Positions 49,250-62,440 of a DNA stretch of 64,000 nt are shown one piece after another. Origin of the DNA: Hippopus hippopus. Its lineage: Eukaryota; Mollusca; Bivalvia; Cardiida; Cardiidae. Positions within the stretch are counted from its first letter, which is position 1; each line of letters starts with the position of its first letter. The translations under genes were made by a program, and so were the position numbers. The stretch covers positions 23,073,084-23,137,083 of the forward strand of contig OX328098.1 of the NCBI GenBank assembly GCA_946811185.2, in the 5' to 3' direction. Below the pieces are notes generated by a model. That model searched no databases, was not told the DNA's origin, and saw nothing but the letters and a program-made list of their open reading frames with translations.

Positions 49250-49845
49250 CCTCTGTATTTTAGTACGGTCATTTGATCAAGGCAACCCCATTTCTCTAAG
49301 AAAGGCTCACAGCGCACGTGTTCCAGATAGTTATGGTCTATACATTATAAATAAGTTACTGGGTATGACTATTTAATGTTTACTATCAAAATTAATGAAA
49401 AAGATTCAGCTTGACTTACCGTGTGAACACAATTTCAAACACTTAATTATACTCGTCTAGACAGTGAATTTGTAACTTTTCCGTGGGCTGGCTCTACTCC
49501 AAAACACAAAAACTTACACGGTTGTGTTTTGAAATCATACATACATGTAATACCCCCAAAAGGACCGGCTGGGAAAGTTACGCATGATGCCTAAACTCAC
49601 GCATTATACTTTTAGGTAGGTATTAAACTTAGGTAGGTTTGTTAATTTTAACTTAAGTATCATACCTAGTCAGGCATCATACCTAAGGTTTAGTCATACT
49701 TAAGTTAAGGATTTTCATGAATACGGGCCCAGTTCCATGAAGAAATGGTGCAATGCAAATTTATACCATTACAATTTTAGTGCGGCACAATGGATCAGGT
49801 CGTGCCTACAGGACATTGAGGAAATAGGCTTTTTAATACAGATCT
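49250..49845. other. Non-coding stretch with repeated 'taggtatgatacc'-type words
   Basis: 49595-49700 contains inverted words TTAACTTAAG/CTTAAGTTAA and 'cctaggtat' variants ending 'catgaatacgggccc', probably another small inverted-repeat element. No gene. Confidence 0.4.
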
Positions 49846-52800
49846 AGATCTGTTGTGGGAAAAGATGGAGCTTGTAATTACCATTCTCTCCTTTCAATAT
49901 AGGTCTAGTCTACGCTTTACCTTTTCATGGGTAGATCTTATGATTTAGACCACATTTATTTTGTCATCTGCATATGCTTTTAGCATGGACGAGACAAAAA
50001 AATATTCAAGATATTAGGATTGGCAGCTGAAGAAGTAAATCTTTCACAGTTTAAGTGTCGATTCTTTTTGTTTTTTCTATTGGCATTAAGTAATGCACTC
50101 TAGGAAAATAGAACACTAGCAGAAGTTCTGACTATCTTAAATGATAAATAAGTAGATCTACTCATGACTGCTAGGAAAACAGCGTATGAATATCTCCACG
50201 TTTACCAGTTTTCGTTTTGCTTTACACAAAATATCAAATAAATAACATTTTCACACCTTTATTAAAGTACATATGTTATTACATTAAAAAGTACAAAAGT
50301 ATAGGCATTATTATTGGAATTAAGGTGTGTAGGTTAATAATTAAAAGGTACCTACATGTATAATACGAGTTCTCTTGAAAACTCATATCATAAAAATAGG
50401 GTACGACGTCTCATTGGTGCGAGTTCTCCAGAGTACTACTGCCCCAGACCTTAAAGACCAGATGATGATATTTTAGATTTATCCATAAACAAATTAATTG
50501 ATGATCATATAACAGATTCTTTTTTAAAAAAGGTTGGGAAAATTGTGGGAAATGGAGAAAATGCTTGTTACCAGCATTTTCTCCATTTTCATGATGTTTT
50601 TAAAAGTCTTGTACCTCGGGATTTTTAAAATTGGGGACTGTTTGATAAAGGGTTAGGGAAGAAAGTTTATGAAAATATTTCGGGTATGGGAGATATCCTG
50701 GTAACAAACATTATATGCTTTTAACAATGTTTTATTTTTAACTTTTATCTTTCCAAGACGAATCCCATCATTTTAAGCCACATCTAAGTTTTCGTCTGCA
50801 AGTGATTTCGATATGGATGACTCAAAAATATTGTTGAGTGGTAAAGAGTTGAATGTTAAAAAAAGGGTGACACAAACTATAATTAAAAATACTTATGAAT
50901 ACAATCTACATGTACTATACAAACGATCAAATAATGTCATGCAGTATTCAATAACTACATGTAAGTAGGTGCACAAAAAAATATACAAATCTTTTGACCC
51001 TTTACCAACCCAAGTGTTTTAGATTTGTCCATATTGAATGCATTTGCAGATGACAATATTAATGTGCTCAAAATAAGAAGATTATCTTTGTAAGAATAAA
51101 AAACATTGTGGTAAAAGGAGAAGATGCTGGTCATCACAAGAATTTCAAAGGCCTCTAAATCATTTTTGGCTCAATGGATTTTTTGGTAAGGGCGCAGAAA
51201 GTTGTCGACTTATCTCATCGTTTTTCCCTGAAAACAGTACAGATACTTGTTGAGGCCTAAGAAAACACACACACACACACAAAGTCTCGTGTACAGCGTT
51301 TTTCCTCCGAGTTCTTTAAAATAAAATGACCATATTCTTAAACGCCTAGCTTAAAACTTTTTTATACGACTTACGGAAATTCTACTATTTTCCCTTATAT
51401 AAGATCCAAGCACAAATATTAGCCTTTCAATTCTTCAAATAACGTGATCATATTTTATTTACTCTAAAATGCCGAACTTAGAACCATTCAATAAAACTTA
51501 TAGATATACTGCTCTTTTCTATTATATAATTGGTGCATACTTAACATAATACACAGAGTTGTGCGAATACATTTTTAACTCTACTTGGATTAAAGAATTT
51601 TAGGCTTGTTAAAGTTAAAAGCAGTTGCAGATGTACAATCACTTTTGGACCAAATGATGGAATTTTTCTTCGGAAACAGTAAAAAATGAAAAAGGAGGAA
51701 ATGGATATTTACCAGCATTTATTTTTTTCCTACAATATTTTCAAAATTCCTTTTTTCTTCAGAGCTTTTAAACTAGGAATTGCGTGGTAAAAAATTAACT
51801 CTTTACCCGAAGAAAGGATTGTACTCTTGTCTACATTGAAAGCACTCCAGATGACAAGATAATGTGTCTCAAAAGATTGGATTTGTCTATGAAAAAAAAA
51901 AGAAAAATGTGAAGAGCGAAGGAAAACATGCTGGTTATCGGCATAGCCGTCTATATCCCTGAATGTTCCTAAAAAGCTTTTCCTTCGGGGTTATTAAAAC
52001 ATTGGATTGTTATGATAAATGGTTAAATCCGAACATAATCAACCCTTTAGCTCACAATCCAGAATTTTAAAGACCTCGACGAAGAAGGCTTTTGAAAACG
52101 CTGTTAACCTTCTTTTCTCACAATGTTTTCTGCCCTTTCACAGACATTTGTTTTTACAATTTTTACCATTTGAGTCAAGTTAATAATTTGTCGTCTGTGA
52201 ATGATTTGGACAAGTCTATCATTTCGTCGTTGGGTAAATAGTTTTTTTAAAAAAACTATTTCTTTTTTTTGCCACAACGATTGTGATACAAGTTCTTACA
52301 ATAATTCATGTAAACAACTCTCGTCGATACTTGATTCCTCGAAACTGTAACAAGTACTCGCGCCGTATTGTGGATAGTTACAAAGATTGATACCGCTCAT
52401 AACGGGATGTGAATCTGGATACTTCGAAGTGAGAGGTAAAAGCTCTACCCTTACACTGCTGACTCCTAGGTCGTTAATTGGAACACAAGGTCCTCGTGCA
52501 ACATAGTAGATAAAATATTAGGCTATTAAATGCGCAGTCTTATCATTGATCTGTATAGTTTTATAGATAAAGGATTTTAAAATTGGCCTTGAATTTTGTT
52601 CTTTTCTTGAGGGAAAAAAAAAAAGATACTTTGCGGCGTACAAGTTTACCCTTTACCAAACAATCCCGTGTTTGACGATCTTTTAAAAGTGACCTTTTAA
52701 AAAGATTGTGGGAAAAGCAGAAATACAGGTAACCAGCTTTTTCTCCAATTTCTTACAATGTCTCCTACACTAGCTAAGACATTGTAATTATTTGAGCCCA

Positions 52801-52870
52801 ATCTGTTTTATCGTCTGATATGCTTTCAATATGGCCACATCTAAAGATTGTAATTGTTGGAATTTTTTTT
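49846..52870. repeat. Cluster of dispersed palindromic MITE copies
   Basis: At least seven partial or near-complete copies, in both orientations: about 49850-50015, 50440-50660, 50660-50850, 50990-51150, 51620-51830, 51805-52035, 52035-52255 and 52645-52865. Shared blocks: end TTAACCCTTTACCAAACAA, centre GGAGAAAATGCTGGT / ACCAGCATTTTCTCC, then CCCACAATGTTTTCTAC, 'tttgtcatctgcaaatgctt' and 'tggacaagtct'. A (CA)n tract lies at 51268-51282. No coding sequence is supported. Confidence 0.75.
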
Positions 52871-53975
52871 TTTATACTGACCAAAACTTCTAACCGAAAA
52901 CCCTTTTTTTTAACTAAGATATTGCCCACAAAACAGACATATTTTTATCTTTTGAGCTGCATACCACAATCTTGTGGAGAGTCCCTATGCAGTACATACA
53001 ACCAAAAGCACAGTCTATTATTCATTCATGGGGTTGGAGGTTCAAATCAAAGATTTGTCTACGATGCATGATGAAAAGTTACATGTGCACTTTTGTTTAT
53101 TTCTGGTAGCGTGTCGATTAAAATACCTGAAAAACAATTAAAAACGCTACATTAACATGCCGTCACGTAAGACTCTTGTAGACCGCGGACGAGAGATCGT
53201 TTTGATGACTGGCGAGTTTTTGTTTTACATGTCTGTTGATCAGAACGCTTACTATTAAAAAATGTTCAGTGGCTTAGAAATGCAAAAAAAAAAAAAGCAA
53301 AAAAAGCCGCACAAGGTCCTGTAACATATTCGTAATTACCTCCCTGTTATGAGTTAAAAACACCTTTCTAATCACTATTTATTTTCCCTGCAAGTTACAA
53401 TAACACATTTGTATAATCAATTTATCATGTTTCTGAGACTCTTGATTTTAGAGTCTATGACATTGAATCTAGTATGTCGGTGCATATTTCTGTAAAGTCA
53501 TGCAAAACCAGCATCGTTCATCATCTTTTAAACATCGAATGTCATTTTTAAAGTTTAATGTTTAATTCTTTTAAATAAGTTTCACGAGTAGGAATAGGTA
53601 AATATATGTCGGTCGCTTTCTTTCTTAACCACTCAAGTTGTTAACGTTTTTCGATTCAATGCGTTGTGGAAAAAGTTTGAAACACCACGGGCTCAGTCAT
53701 TGATTCCACGGCGCCCGTGAAGAAAGGGAACACTCGGACGCCAAGATCGCTTAATTAATAGACCTGTACGAATTATGACGAGCGCGTGAGTGAACATCGG
53801 ACGACGAGGACTTGGCTAGGGAATATCTTAAGGTGATCTGGACATAGTCATCGTTTACCATGGCGCAGCAAACCCATGGGGAATTCGTCGTTGTAATTTG
53901 AAAGCCCAAAATGTTGGTTTATGATTTATACATAGTAATCTGTCTTCATCTGATTTATCAGCACTATTTAAGGTC
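52871..53975. other. Non-coding stretch
   Basis: No gene or repeat recognised beyond simple A/T runs. Confidence 0.4.
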
Positions 53976-53979
53976 TACG

Positions 53980-54185
53980 GCCCCTAACTCTCATATTAAA
54001 AGACGAAAGCTGCCGAGATTGGCCGAATAGACTTAACGAAAGCGTCGATTTTACACGATATTTAGCGATGAGTTAGTGAGTGTACAGCACCCCTCATATT
54101 AAAGACGGATGCTGCCGAGAATGGCCGAATAGTCTGTGAGAAAACGTCGATGTTACGCAATATTTACCGATGAGTTGGGGGTCGT
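53980..54185. repeat. Two-copy tandem repeat, 103-bp unit
   Basis: 'ctcatattaaa' at 53990 and 54093, each followed by 'agctgccgagattggccgaat'-type sequence, 'cgtcgatttta' and 'cgatgagtt'. Confidence 0.8.
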
Positions 54186-55596
54186 ATTTCTTAATTGATA
54201 GAATGATATCGAGCAACGTCTGCAGTTTTTATTATTATGCTAGATTTAGACGAATAATGCATTGCTGTAATTTACTCGTTTACGGGTATGTGAAAAGCTT
54301 GGATTGCTCTTGCATCGAGTATACCAAGGCCAAGGCTATTTTTTTTCTTCGTAATAAATAAAATATTTAAATAACACTATTGGTTTTCATTAAGTTACTC
54401 CAGAGTAAGAATAAGTTAAAGTAGGTAAGAATGAGACATTGAGCATTCTTAGGTCAAACATAGCCCTACAAACAAAATTGGGCGATATGTTGCAAAACAT
54501 CAGAAGAACTTGGACCAATTGCTTAATGATGCCAGAGACCTGAACAGGCTCGGGTCATTTAAACAGCTTGCGACAGATATCTTGAAAAGTTGGGAAATTG
54601 ATTGCTGCTGAAGATAAAGAATTTCATTTGCTCCTCGCAATTTGCTGAGATTTCAAAAGCAAGCATTGTATTTACCAGCCCATCCATTTCTTTGTCTTGA
54701 CTGTTTATAGGTCCATTTGACCAAAGGGTTCGAGAGCCGGAAGTCTTTCTAAAATATATTGATATTTCAAGTTCTTGGTTCAAAACTACTAATCTGTAAG
54801 CATTCGGTATTGGACTACTTTCGGATGCCATCCTGTAATACTCGTGATTATAAAAAACTGGGGAGAAAGGAGCAGTTTCTTATATTCAGCGATTACTCAA
54901 TCCTGTTTCATTTCCAACTCGAGTATAACCTAGCAGCATTATGAACTAGCCGAACATTGATCACGGAAAATAAAAAAAGCATGCCAAGGTTTACCAGTAG
55001 GAAAATCAGTCATTTAAGGGGAATATTTGGTTTTAATGCTTCAAGCTAAAATTTCTTTTAAAATACCGATAAATACAGCAAGATATAATTTTCTTTGCAA
55101 TCATATTCGACGCTCAATTAAAATTCATGAAGAGGTGTATTTTTGGCGATTAAATAATTGGATGATCATTTGCAATCGGTAGCTTTGTCTAATTCTATTA
55201 CATCATATTTGATGTCATCATTACGTTATCATACTGTTTTGAAAACAAATCTTCGTAATCGACGCGTATTACTGATCATGTGACAGTCCTACAAGTCTTT
55301 TCACGAACGTGTCACGAAATCTAAAATTATCCAAAGAGGCTAAGTAACCAATGAAAGATACAATCGAAGAATTTTTTCCTAGCTTTTGTCTTTCTTCTTT
55401 ACTGATAACCTGACAGCCATTGGCTTACTTAATTCAGTGATAATAACTCTCCAAGTCGTTATTCATTGTTGTTTTGCATGACCTATTTCGGTGGCATGGG
55501 TTAGGTTTATAAACGATAAATTTGTATTAGGACGATCTATTAGGAAAAATAAGACATTACCTACCAGTTTCTCCTTTTTAAAAAATGTTTTCCTAC
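54186..55596. other. Non-coding stretch
   Basis: No gene supported. ORFs (for example 54559-54831 minus) lack signatures. A fragment of the dispersed MITE ('accagtttctcctttttaaa') lies at 55562-55582, just before the solo LTR. Confidence 0.4.
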
Positions 55597-55600
55597 CTAT

Positions 55601-55817
55601 TGTTACGGGGGATCATTTCTTCAATACTGCATAGCTTCTTCCCGTATACAATCAATACCTAACAACTGCGATGCAGAGAGTTCTCTTTAGCTCAGGGTTA
55701 GTGTATTGGTCTTTTAAACCTCGAAAAACGAGGATCTTTTCTGCACGGGTTCGAATCCCGCCAGGTAAGATTTGTATTTCAGCTATGTATTCGTCTCGAA
55801 CTTTCATCTTCGTAAGA
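55601..55817 (+). mobile_element. Solo LTR of the TRIM-like family, with a different tRNA-like core
   Basis: 217 bp, starting TGTTACGGGGG and ending CTTCGTAAGA, flanked by CTAT on both sides (55597-55600, 55818-55821). Outer parts align with the other LTRs ('caatacctaacaactgcg', 'gtatttcagctatg'). The tRNA-like core has TAGCTCAGG and an exact B box GGTTCGAATCC, a GGT-CTTTTAA-ACC arm like an anticodon arm with a Lys-type loop, and an extra CTCG-AAAAA-CGAG hairpin before the B box. A single LTR with duplication indicates LTR-LTR recombination after insertion. Confidence 0.82.
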
Positions 55818-55821
55818 CTAT

Positions 55822-56235
55822 CAAATAAAATTATCATTTGGGCACTCAAGTGGATTTTAGCATATCAAGTATGTACTTAGATTGGTCTAGGTCTATTAGT
55901 CCTTCCTCATACGAGAATTGCCACTGAAACTAACGGTTGGTGCCAATAGTCAACCAGATCTCCTCAAGTTGTAAGAACCCGTATTAGGCAAGACGACTGT
56001 GCATCCGATTCGATGAAGCACTGTAATGAAACCACTAATTAAACGGTTGGTACGCATGTTTGGATTACAATAGGCCACTCACTATATTAAATTGCTATAG
56101 TTAGCTATTCACATCTGTTTTGAAAAACAGATTGACTAAGTTTTAGAAAAACATAATATACTCTAGGAGAACCAGGCATACTTCAACACATCATGTATTT
56201 ACCCTTAACTTTATTTTAGAGCATTTTATACACTA
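55822..56235. other. Non-coding stretch
   Basis: Nothing recognised. Confidence 0.4.
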
Positions 56236-56239
56236 TTAT

Positions 56240-57560
56240 AAAAGCATGTTTTGATGTTTCATTTTTCGAAAGCTTTCAATTCAGTCTGGAGATTTGGTCT
56301 ATGGAAAAAACTTCTTGATTCCAATATAAATGGATTTTTTAAAACTTTTTTTCTCATACAATATGACAACAGTGGAATTAGTTTAAAAGTAATGAGCTTA
56401 GGCTGTTCATAAAACTAACTGTTCTACTCTCTGCAGACGACATTGTCATTCTCTCAGATAATCTTCAAAATCTACAAAAATGTCTTGATACCTTTTATCA
56501 GTATTGGAGCTTATGTAAACTTAATATCAATGCAAACAAAACTAAAATTTTGATCTTTGGAAAAAGATAAAGAGATAAAATTCCATTAAAATTAAACAAA
56601 ACAGAAATAGATATTGTAAAATCAAATAAAAACCTTTGTGCGGTTTTTGCATCAAATGGAAATTTCTGACAAAATAGAGAAAAATATTGTCTAACAAGCT
56701 AATAAAGCCTTATTTTATTTTTTATCAAAGAATGAATTATCTTAATTTACCATCAGATCTAGTCTCTTAGTTATTTGATAACACAGTTCTGTCGATATTA
56801 ACAAATACGTGTGAAGTGTGCAGCTATGAAGGTAATAGTTTTCTAGAAAAAGTTCATCTTTCTAGCTCTACAGTTAAAACAAAGTACACTACATAACATA
56901 ATTTATGGGGAAACTGGCAGAATCACTATTCTAGAGTGATTGATTTGAAAACAAACCAAAATAGCACAGAGTACTTACAAAATTATGCTTTATTCCCCAA
57001 ACTTTGAATCCATGTTGATGAACAGAATCAAGTGTACTTCATTTGAAATTTGTACACCAGATTTATGATGGAACCAAAATTTAAACATTGACATAAACCA
57101 TAAACTTACAGCCAATGTAATATTATCAGATCTATACCAACAACAATGCCAGAGATCTTTACTTGATTCAAGCTAAGGGATTAATCGCAGTAAATTTAAA
57201 AAAATCACTTATCTTGAGAGATATTTTTGTACTAAATAAAATTATCTGAACCTGATAAAATTCAGAACTTCCAATAATAAATTACCAGTCGAAATTTGGG
57301 AGGCGGTTTATAACCAAATAATGATTTAATGAAATCCTGTTACAGTAGAAACCCAAATACTATTAAGTTTAAAGAGCTTATGAATACACGATCACCTAAA
57401 CCATTGAAAAACTTACAAAGTTTGTAAAGATGTCTGTATCACATAATCTTTTAGGTACTCTCTTAGGTAATCCTCGCAGTCATATACTTATACTTTTAAA
57501 TATAAAAAAGCAATATGATGAATTAACTTGAAGATAAACGCGAAATCACATGATATAATG
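56240..57560 (+). pseudogene. LINE reverse transcriptase relic (second family)
   Basis: Plus strand in several frames: KAFNSVWRFGLWKKLLDSNI (about 56270-56330), LLSADDIVILSDNL (RT active site, about 56430), then WSLCKLNINANKTKILIFGK. Weak continuation to about 57560. Many stops; an old fragment of a non-LTR retrotransposon that differs from the one at 46 kb. Confidence 0.7.
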
Positions 57561-57913
57561 AAAAAAATGCAGTTAGATCTCATCTTTACTCCTTTCCCAT
57601 TATCTAAAGTAGAATAACGTACAAATGAACATTCCTCTAACATATCGAAGGCTTTGCGTCAATACAATTCGCTTCCATAAGGATAAAAATATTATCAAAA
57701 TCCGAACAGAATTGAAGCGACTATTCCTTAACCACAGAACTTCTTACGCGATGTTTTTTTTAAATCTAGACAATATAACTGAACTTCATGCTGTCAGGGA
57801 CGATTCCGTTCACAAATCAAAATACTGCTCACATATAGTTAGGCAATAAACACCACCCGACATATTTTTAGGACTGGTGTCGCCCTTGAGGTCATCCCTA
57901 TGATTCATATTTA

Positions 57914-58758
57914 CGAGGGTCGTCGCAGAAGTAATTTAACTTTTCTTGTAGCTGCTTTATTGTCGGGCGCATACACATAATATAATTTTCACAGAGCACG
58001 GCCCATATATTTTTGCTTGAATACAGTTCAGCATGTCTGCTCCCGAAATGTGTACTCCAAATGAAATCTTATCTGACGTACTTTGAAATATGCAGAGTTT
58101 CCAAGGTAACGGTAAAGGTACACGGCGCACGCCGGTTTCAATAGCGCAAAGATAACATTTGCTTGTTTAGATGTCGCTATAATTATCCTTACGTTTTGTT
58201 TTTGCGCGCGAAAGTTCGGCTGCACAATATGTGGCGTTATGACGTCATTTCCTGTTTATTTGAGCGCCATACATTTCCGTTAGCTCAGATACAGCGTTTT
58301 TCATCACGTCAGAGTCTACGGAGAAAAAACGTCATGTCATCCACAGGAGATGTTAAGTTGCGGGCGATAATCCAGTTTTGTCAAGCGCTCGGTAAAACAT
58401 CTACAAAGACCTACCAACTTGTTCAGGAAGCGGGCGAGTATAAATGTTGCCGTTCATTAATGTTCAGATGGCATAAAGAGTTTCGTGAAGGCCGTCATTC
58501 GCACTGGTGGGGACTATGTGGAGAAAGTATGATAAGCGACGTCATGTTGGACGTCAGTGAACGTTATTCTGTGCGCCGGGTGGCGTTTAGCGTTGTATGT
58601 ATTTTAACTGTAGTTTCGTTATTATTATATGTATTTTGATGATTTTTGGGAGAAATGATCATGAGATATGGCACTTAATCCGCATTAGTTTTCTTGCTTA
58701 TACGCCAATAATTGTTCATGTTACAGCAATAATCCTTTTACTTCTGCGACAACCCTCG
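57914..58758 (+). mobile_element. Internally deleted mariner element with intact ends
   Basis: Terminal inverted repeats CGAGGGTCGTCGCAGAAGTAA (left, first 21 bp) and its complement at 58738-58758 match at 20 of 21 positions. Both ends are flanked by TA (57912-57913, 58759-58760), the Tc1/mariner target duplication. At 58334-58580 the plus strand keeps a mariner N-terminal helix-turn-helix region: VKLRAIIQFCQALGKTSTKT, FRWHKEFREGR and RYSVRRVA. The catalytic domain is absent. At 845 bp it is shorter than autonomous mariners (about 1.3 kb). Confidence 0.85.
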
Positions 58759-58760
58759 TA

Positions 58761-58879
58761 AAAGAACATACCTTCGCAAGTATCCTAAAAATATCCATTG
58801 TCACGTGACACAATGGTCAATGATCAATGATATGTGTATTGTTTTCTCTTGTATCTTTATAGATTTGAGAATGAAAGTA

Positions 58880-58910
<31 letters not shown>

Positions 58911-59690
58911 TTTGACGTATTGGCTGCCATGTAGTCCAGATTACTAGTATACAATCAATCATGTTTTGGTCGAAATAAATTGGTGTGTTCGGGACCTGTT
59001 TTGACAGATGAGTACCGCAGTCCTAGAGTGGGAATCTTGTGCACATGTGGATGCAGCTTCTGCAAAGATTGATATTAAATACATGTATGTAAACATCATG
59101 AGACGTCTATGTCAAACTGTTATCGATGCGAACGGAGGTCACACTCGATACTCACAAAACTGTGCCAAAGAACTAGCAATTGCGAAAATTGCTTTTGAGG
59201 ATATTACTGTAATTTTATTTACCCTTGATACAATAAAAAAAACCCAATTATATTTATATTTTGGCAAATTTCTTGACACATCCTATTCTTTATTTAGTTA
59301 AAATTTCATGAAATTTAATTCTGTGTCAACTGAGACATGAATCGAGAACAAGAGCGTTCGGTTAGAACTTTTGTTTGGAATAGTTATGGAAAGCTTTGTT
59401 ACATGAGTCTTTAAAAAAAGGCTAAGACTATTGATAGTACATATAATGCCAAAACAAGATCGTATTGTTTACGACCACGGATACATAAACAAGATCGTCG
59501 TCCAAAAGTGATCCGTCTGCGGAACGTCTCCAGCGTCGAAGGCTAGAGTGGGGCTGATCAAGAGATGGGGCTTCCCCCTCTCGTAAGGGGGTTCCTTTGC
59601 TCTCCCTCGTGAAAGTCTTTGAATTTAAGACGCCTCTGAAAGTTATTCTTCTTTATCTTGAGGCATTTTAGCTTGTGGAAAAAAAAAGCA
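58761..59690. other. Non-coding stretch with a (TGTC)n tract
   Basis: (TGTC)n at about 58881-58910. ORF 59008-59301 shows no recognisable domain; there is no promoter or splice evidence. Confidence 0.45.
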
Positions 59691-59779
59691 CACACACAGA
59701 CACACACACACACACACACAGACACACACACACAGACAGACACACACACACACACACACGCACACACACACACACACAA
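59691..59779. repeat. Imperfect (CA)n microsatellite
   Basis: About 89 bp of CA with interspersed CAGA. ORFs on both strands here encode only repetitive Cys/Val or Thr/His. Confidence 0.95.
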
Positions 59780-59970
59780 TTAAGTGTATTTAAACTGAGA
59801 AAACGGAAAGAAGGAAAGATAAAAACAGTGGTAAGGCAAATTTATACCAAGTTTGGCCGAAAAGTATGCTGCTATATTGCTGGATTTGTAAATTGTTTTA
59901 AAGCAGTCTTAATTATAGAGTGTAAGCGAATGCATTCGTAAAAAAGGAATGGTTGTGTGAAAATAAAGGC

Positions 59971-59973
<3 letters not shown>

Positions 59974-60051
<78 letters not shown>
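59974..60051. repeat. (GA)n microsatellite
   Basis: About 38 uninterrupted GA units. All ORFs across it are artefacts. Confidence 0.97.
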
Positions 60052-60055
<4 letters not shown>

Positions 60056-60980
60056 TTGGTGCAGAGGTCGAGGGGAGAAGAAAAAATCGAAGCAAGGGAG
60101 GTAACTGGTCAAATTTTGAATGTTATCGTTCCAAGTCAAGTTCGGGAACAATGGATCAGCTGGTCCCCGTATTTTTGACATCTATAGATTCGACATTTTA
60201 GGCAACATCTTTCGACAGCGTACTTAATGATCTCCTTTCGAATATGATGTATTCTGACTAACTTAAATTAAGACACTGTTTTCTTGAAAAGAAAAAATCC
60301 CTGTGTTCATTTATAATCCATTTCTATCGACAAGAAATCAAAACTGGACATAGATTTAAAGTCTGTGGTGGTTGTACCTCAAGTATGTAGTTTACCTGTG
60401 ACGCTGTTTAGTATGAAGATGAAAAGCATTGTTGAAGCCATAAATCCAGGCCCTAGTTTCATGAAGATAACAAAAACAAATTTTGGTGAATTAACCCTTA
60501 TCCTGCTAAATAAGTGAAATGAAACTTTTAAGCCGATAAAAAAAAAAATCGGAACGTTGCTATTGTAAAGTTCTCTTTTGGAGAAAAATATCTCCTTATC
60601 AGACAGTGTAAATCCAAGATCGGCCGACACACGCTAGCTCCCCGCATCGATTACGGATTGACCAAGTCTTAGCCGAATTCATACGATTTTGGCGATGAAA
60701 GGCGCTGTTACACGAATCCCATTAGGGTCCCCTATCCTTAATACAGATAATGAAGTCATCAACATAGATGGAATATTCTGAGCCTGGATTAATAGCTAAA
60801 TAACAATGCTATTTGTCTTCACATTAACAGTGTGAGCGGTAGGATACATCCTTGAGTTACAACAATCGCCTGTTCACGCTGTCCGTGAAAAAGTGTTTCC
60901 AACTCTGGCTCTAAAAAGACGATCATGTACGATGTCTGCAATAAAAGAGGCAGCCAACCTCTAAGATAAAAGTCAGGTAA
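60052..60980. other. Non-coding stretch
   Basis: No gene supported; the 83-codon minus-strand ORF at 60379-60630 has no signature. Confidence 0.4.
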
Positions 60981-60984
60981 ATCT

Positions 60985-61215
60985 TAAGCCTTCATCTAAT
61001 ACGTCCGGGTTAAAACGACCTTGATAAAGACGGCTTTTTAAAACTTTGTGGAAAATGGAGAAGTGCTGGAACGCAGTATTTCCTCATTTTCCCAGAATGC
61101 TTTCTAGCCTTTTACAGACAAAGTCCATCGTTTGAGATACACTTTATTTGTTGTCTGCAAATGGTTTCAATGTGGACGAGTTTCAATACCATTTCGATGA
61201 ATTATAGAAAGATAA
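60985..61215 (+). repeat. Dispersed palindromic MITE copy
   Basis: 'gggttaaaacgaccttgat', 'ggagaagtgctgg', 'agtatttcctcattttccca', 'tttgttgtctgcaaatggtt', 'tggacgagtt': a diverged but nearly full copy. Confidence 0.65.
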
Positions 61216-62440
61216 AGATATCGTATTTATCAATTGGGGGAAAAAAACTTTATATAAAATAAGTGGAAGTCTGCTGATTTTGATGTTTGGAGGAAAAAAA
61301 AGTAAAACAACTGTGTCAAAAAAAATCTAATACCAAAAAAAGAGAGAAGTTTCTCTACGGCACTCAAAAAAATTAGTGTTTAAAACTTTGAGAATAAAAA
61401 TGCGTGAAAAGAAATGAAGGAGGAAAAACACACAAAAGCATTATGAAATTAAGTAGAAACAGGATTTAAAATCTGTATTATTTTACTAGCAGGAGTTCTT
61501 ATCATTCATTAAAGATGACAGAACTACTGCACTTGTTTCTTTGCAGCAGTATTAATAACTCATTCGAGCTAACGAAGAACCTCGGTACTAATTTCCAAGC
61601 AGCAGTACTTGTCATTCATTTTAGCTGAAAAAGAACTTCTTTACTATTCACTAATTAGTGAATAGCACCGATTTTAGTAGGAAAATAGAACAGATTTTCT
61701 GACTGCTGTATCATGAGTAGATTTCCGCTTACTTTTATACCTAGCTTTTTTTCCCCAATATATAAATTTGACTACAGTTACAATCTGTAGAAGCAGAAAT
61801 GGTTTAAAGCTGTTGAAATTGTGTAGGAAGTGTTAGTTTATGTCGTTTATTTTATAAGAAAATGCAAGGTTTACAAATACCTGTATATCTATAATCAAAA
61901 ACACTAATTATAATAAGAGAGTTATGATGGCCCTGTAACGCTCTACTACCCTACAGACAAATGTGTGATACAAGTAATTGGGATCAACAGAGACATGGAA
62001 CCCAATGAAGCCTGTATTAAAATAAAATTTCTTAGAGAAAATAAGTCTTGCCAAAAAAGAGTCCTGTCTTTTTAACAATATGTCACTGAATACAAGCATG
62101 CCTAATCAGTATTACTCTTACCAGTTTACCAGTTATCAATAAACTCTGACAAATAGCACTTTAACAAGAAAGTTACCATAATTTACTCACAGACCTTCTT
62201 TTCTCGAAGCATCGAAGTAAATTTTTGGGAGAAAATACAACGATACAAACATTGCTTCGTTCGAATATTCAATACATCAGGTCATAACCATTAACATCTA
62301 ACTAAAGAATGAAACCTGAATATTTTCTATTCAAATACCTTGAATATACGATACCAATTACACTTTAGTATAACAATCAAAGGAGATAAAGATAACAAAA
62401 TGAAAACCGGCGTTGCTTTCCTGAAATATTACAATGTTAA
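61216..62440. other. Non-coding stretch
   Basis: AT-rich with A runs; short direct repeats around 'gcagcagtatt' / 'gcagcagtact' near 61545-61610. No gene. Confidence 0.4.

Noticed and set aside
59558..60201. Several ORFs on both strands
   Set aside because: They are made of CA and GA microsatellites (Cys/Val, Thr/His, Arg/Glu, Leu/Ser strings).
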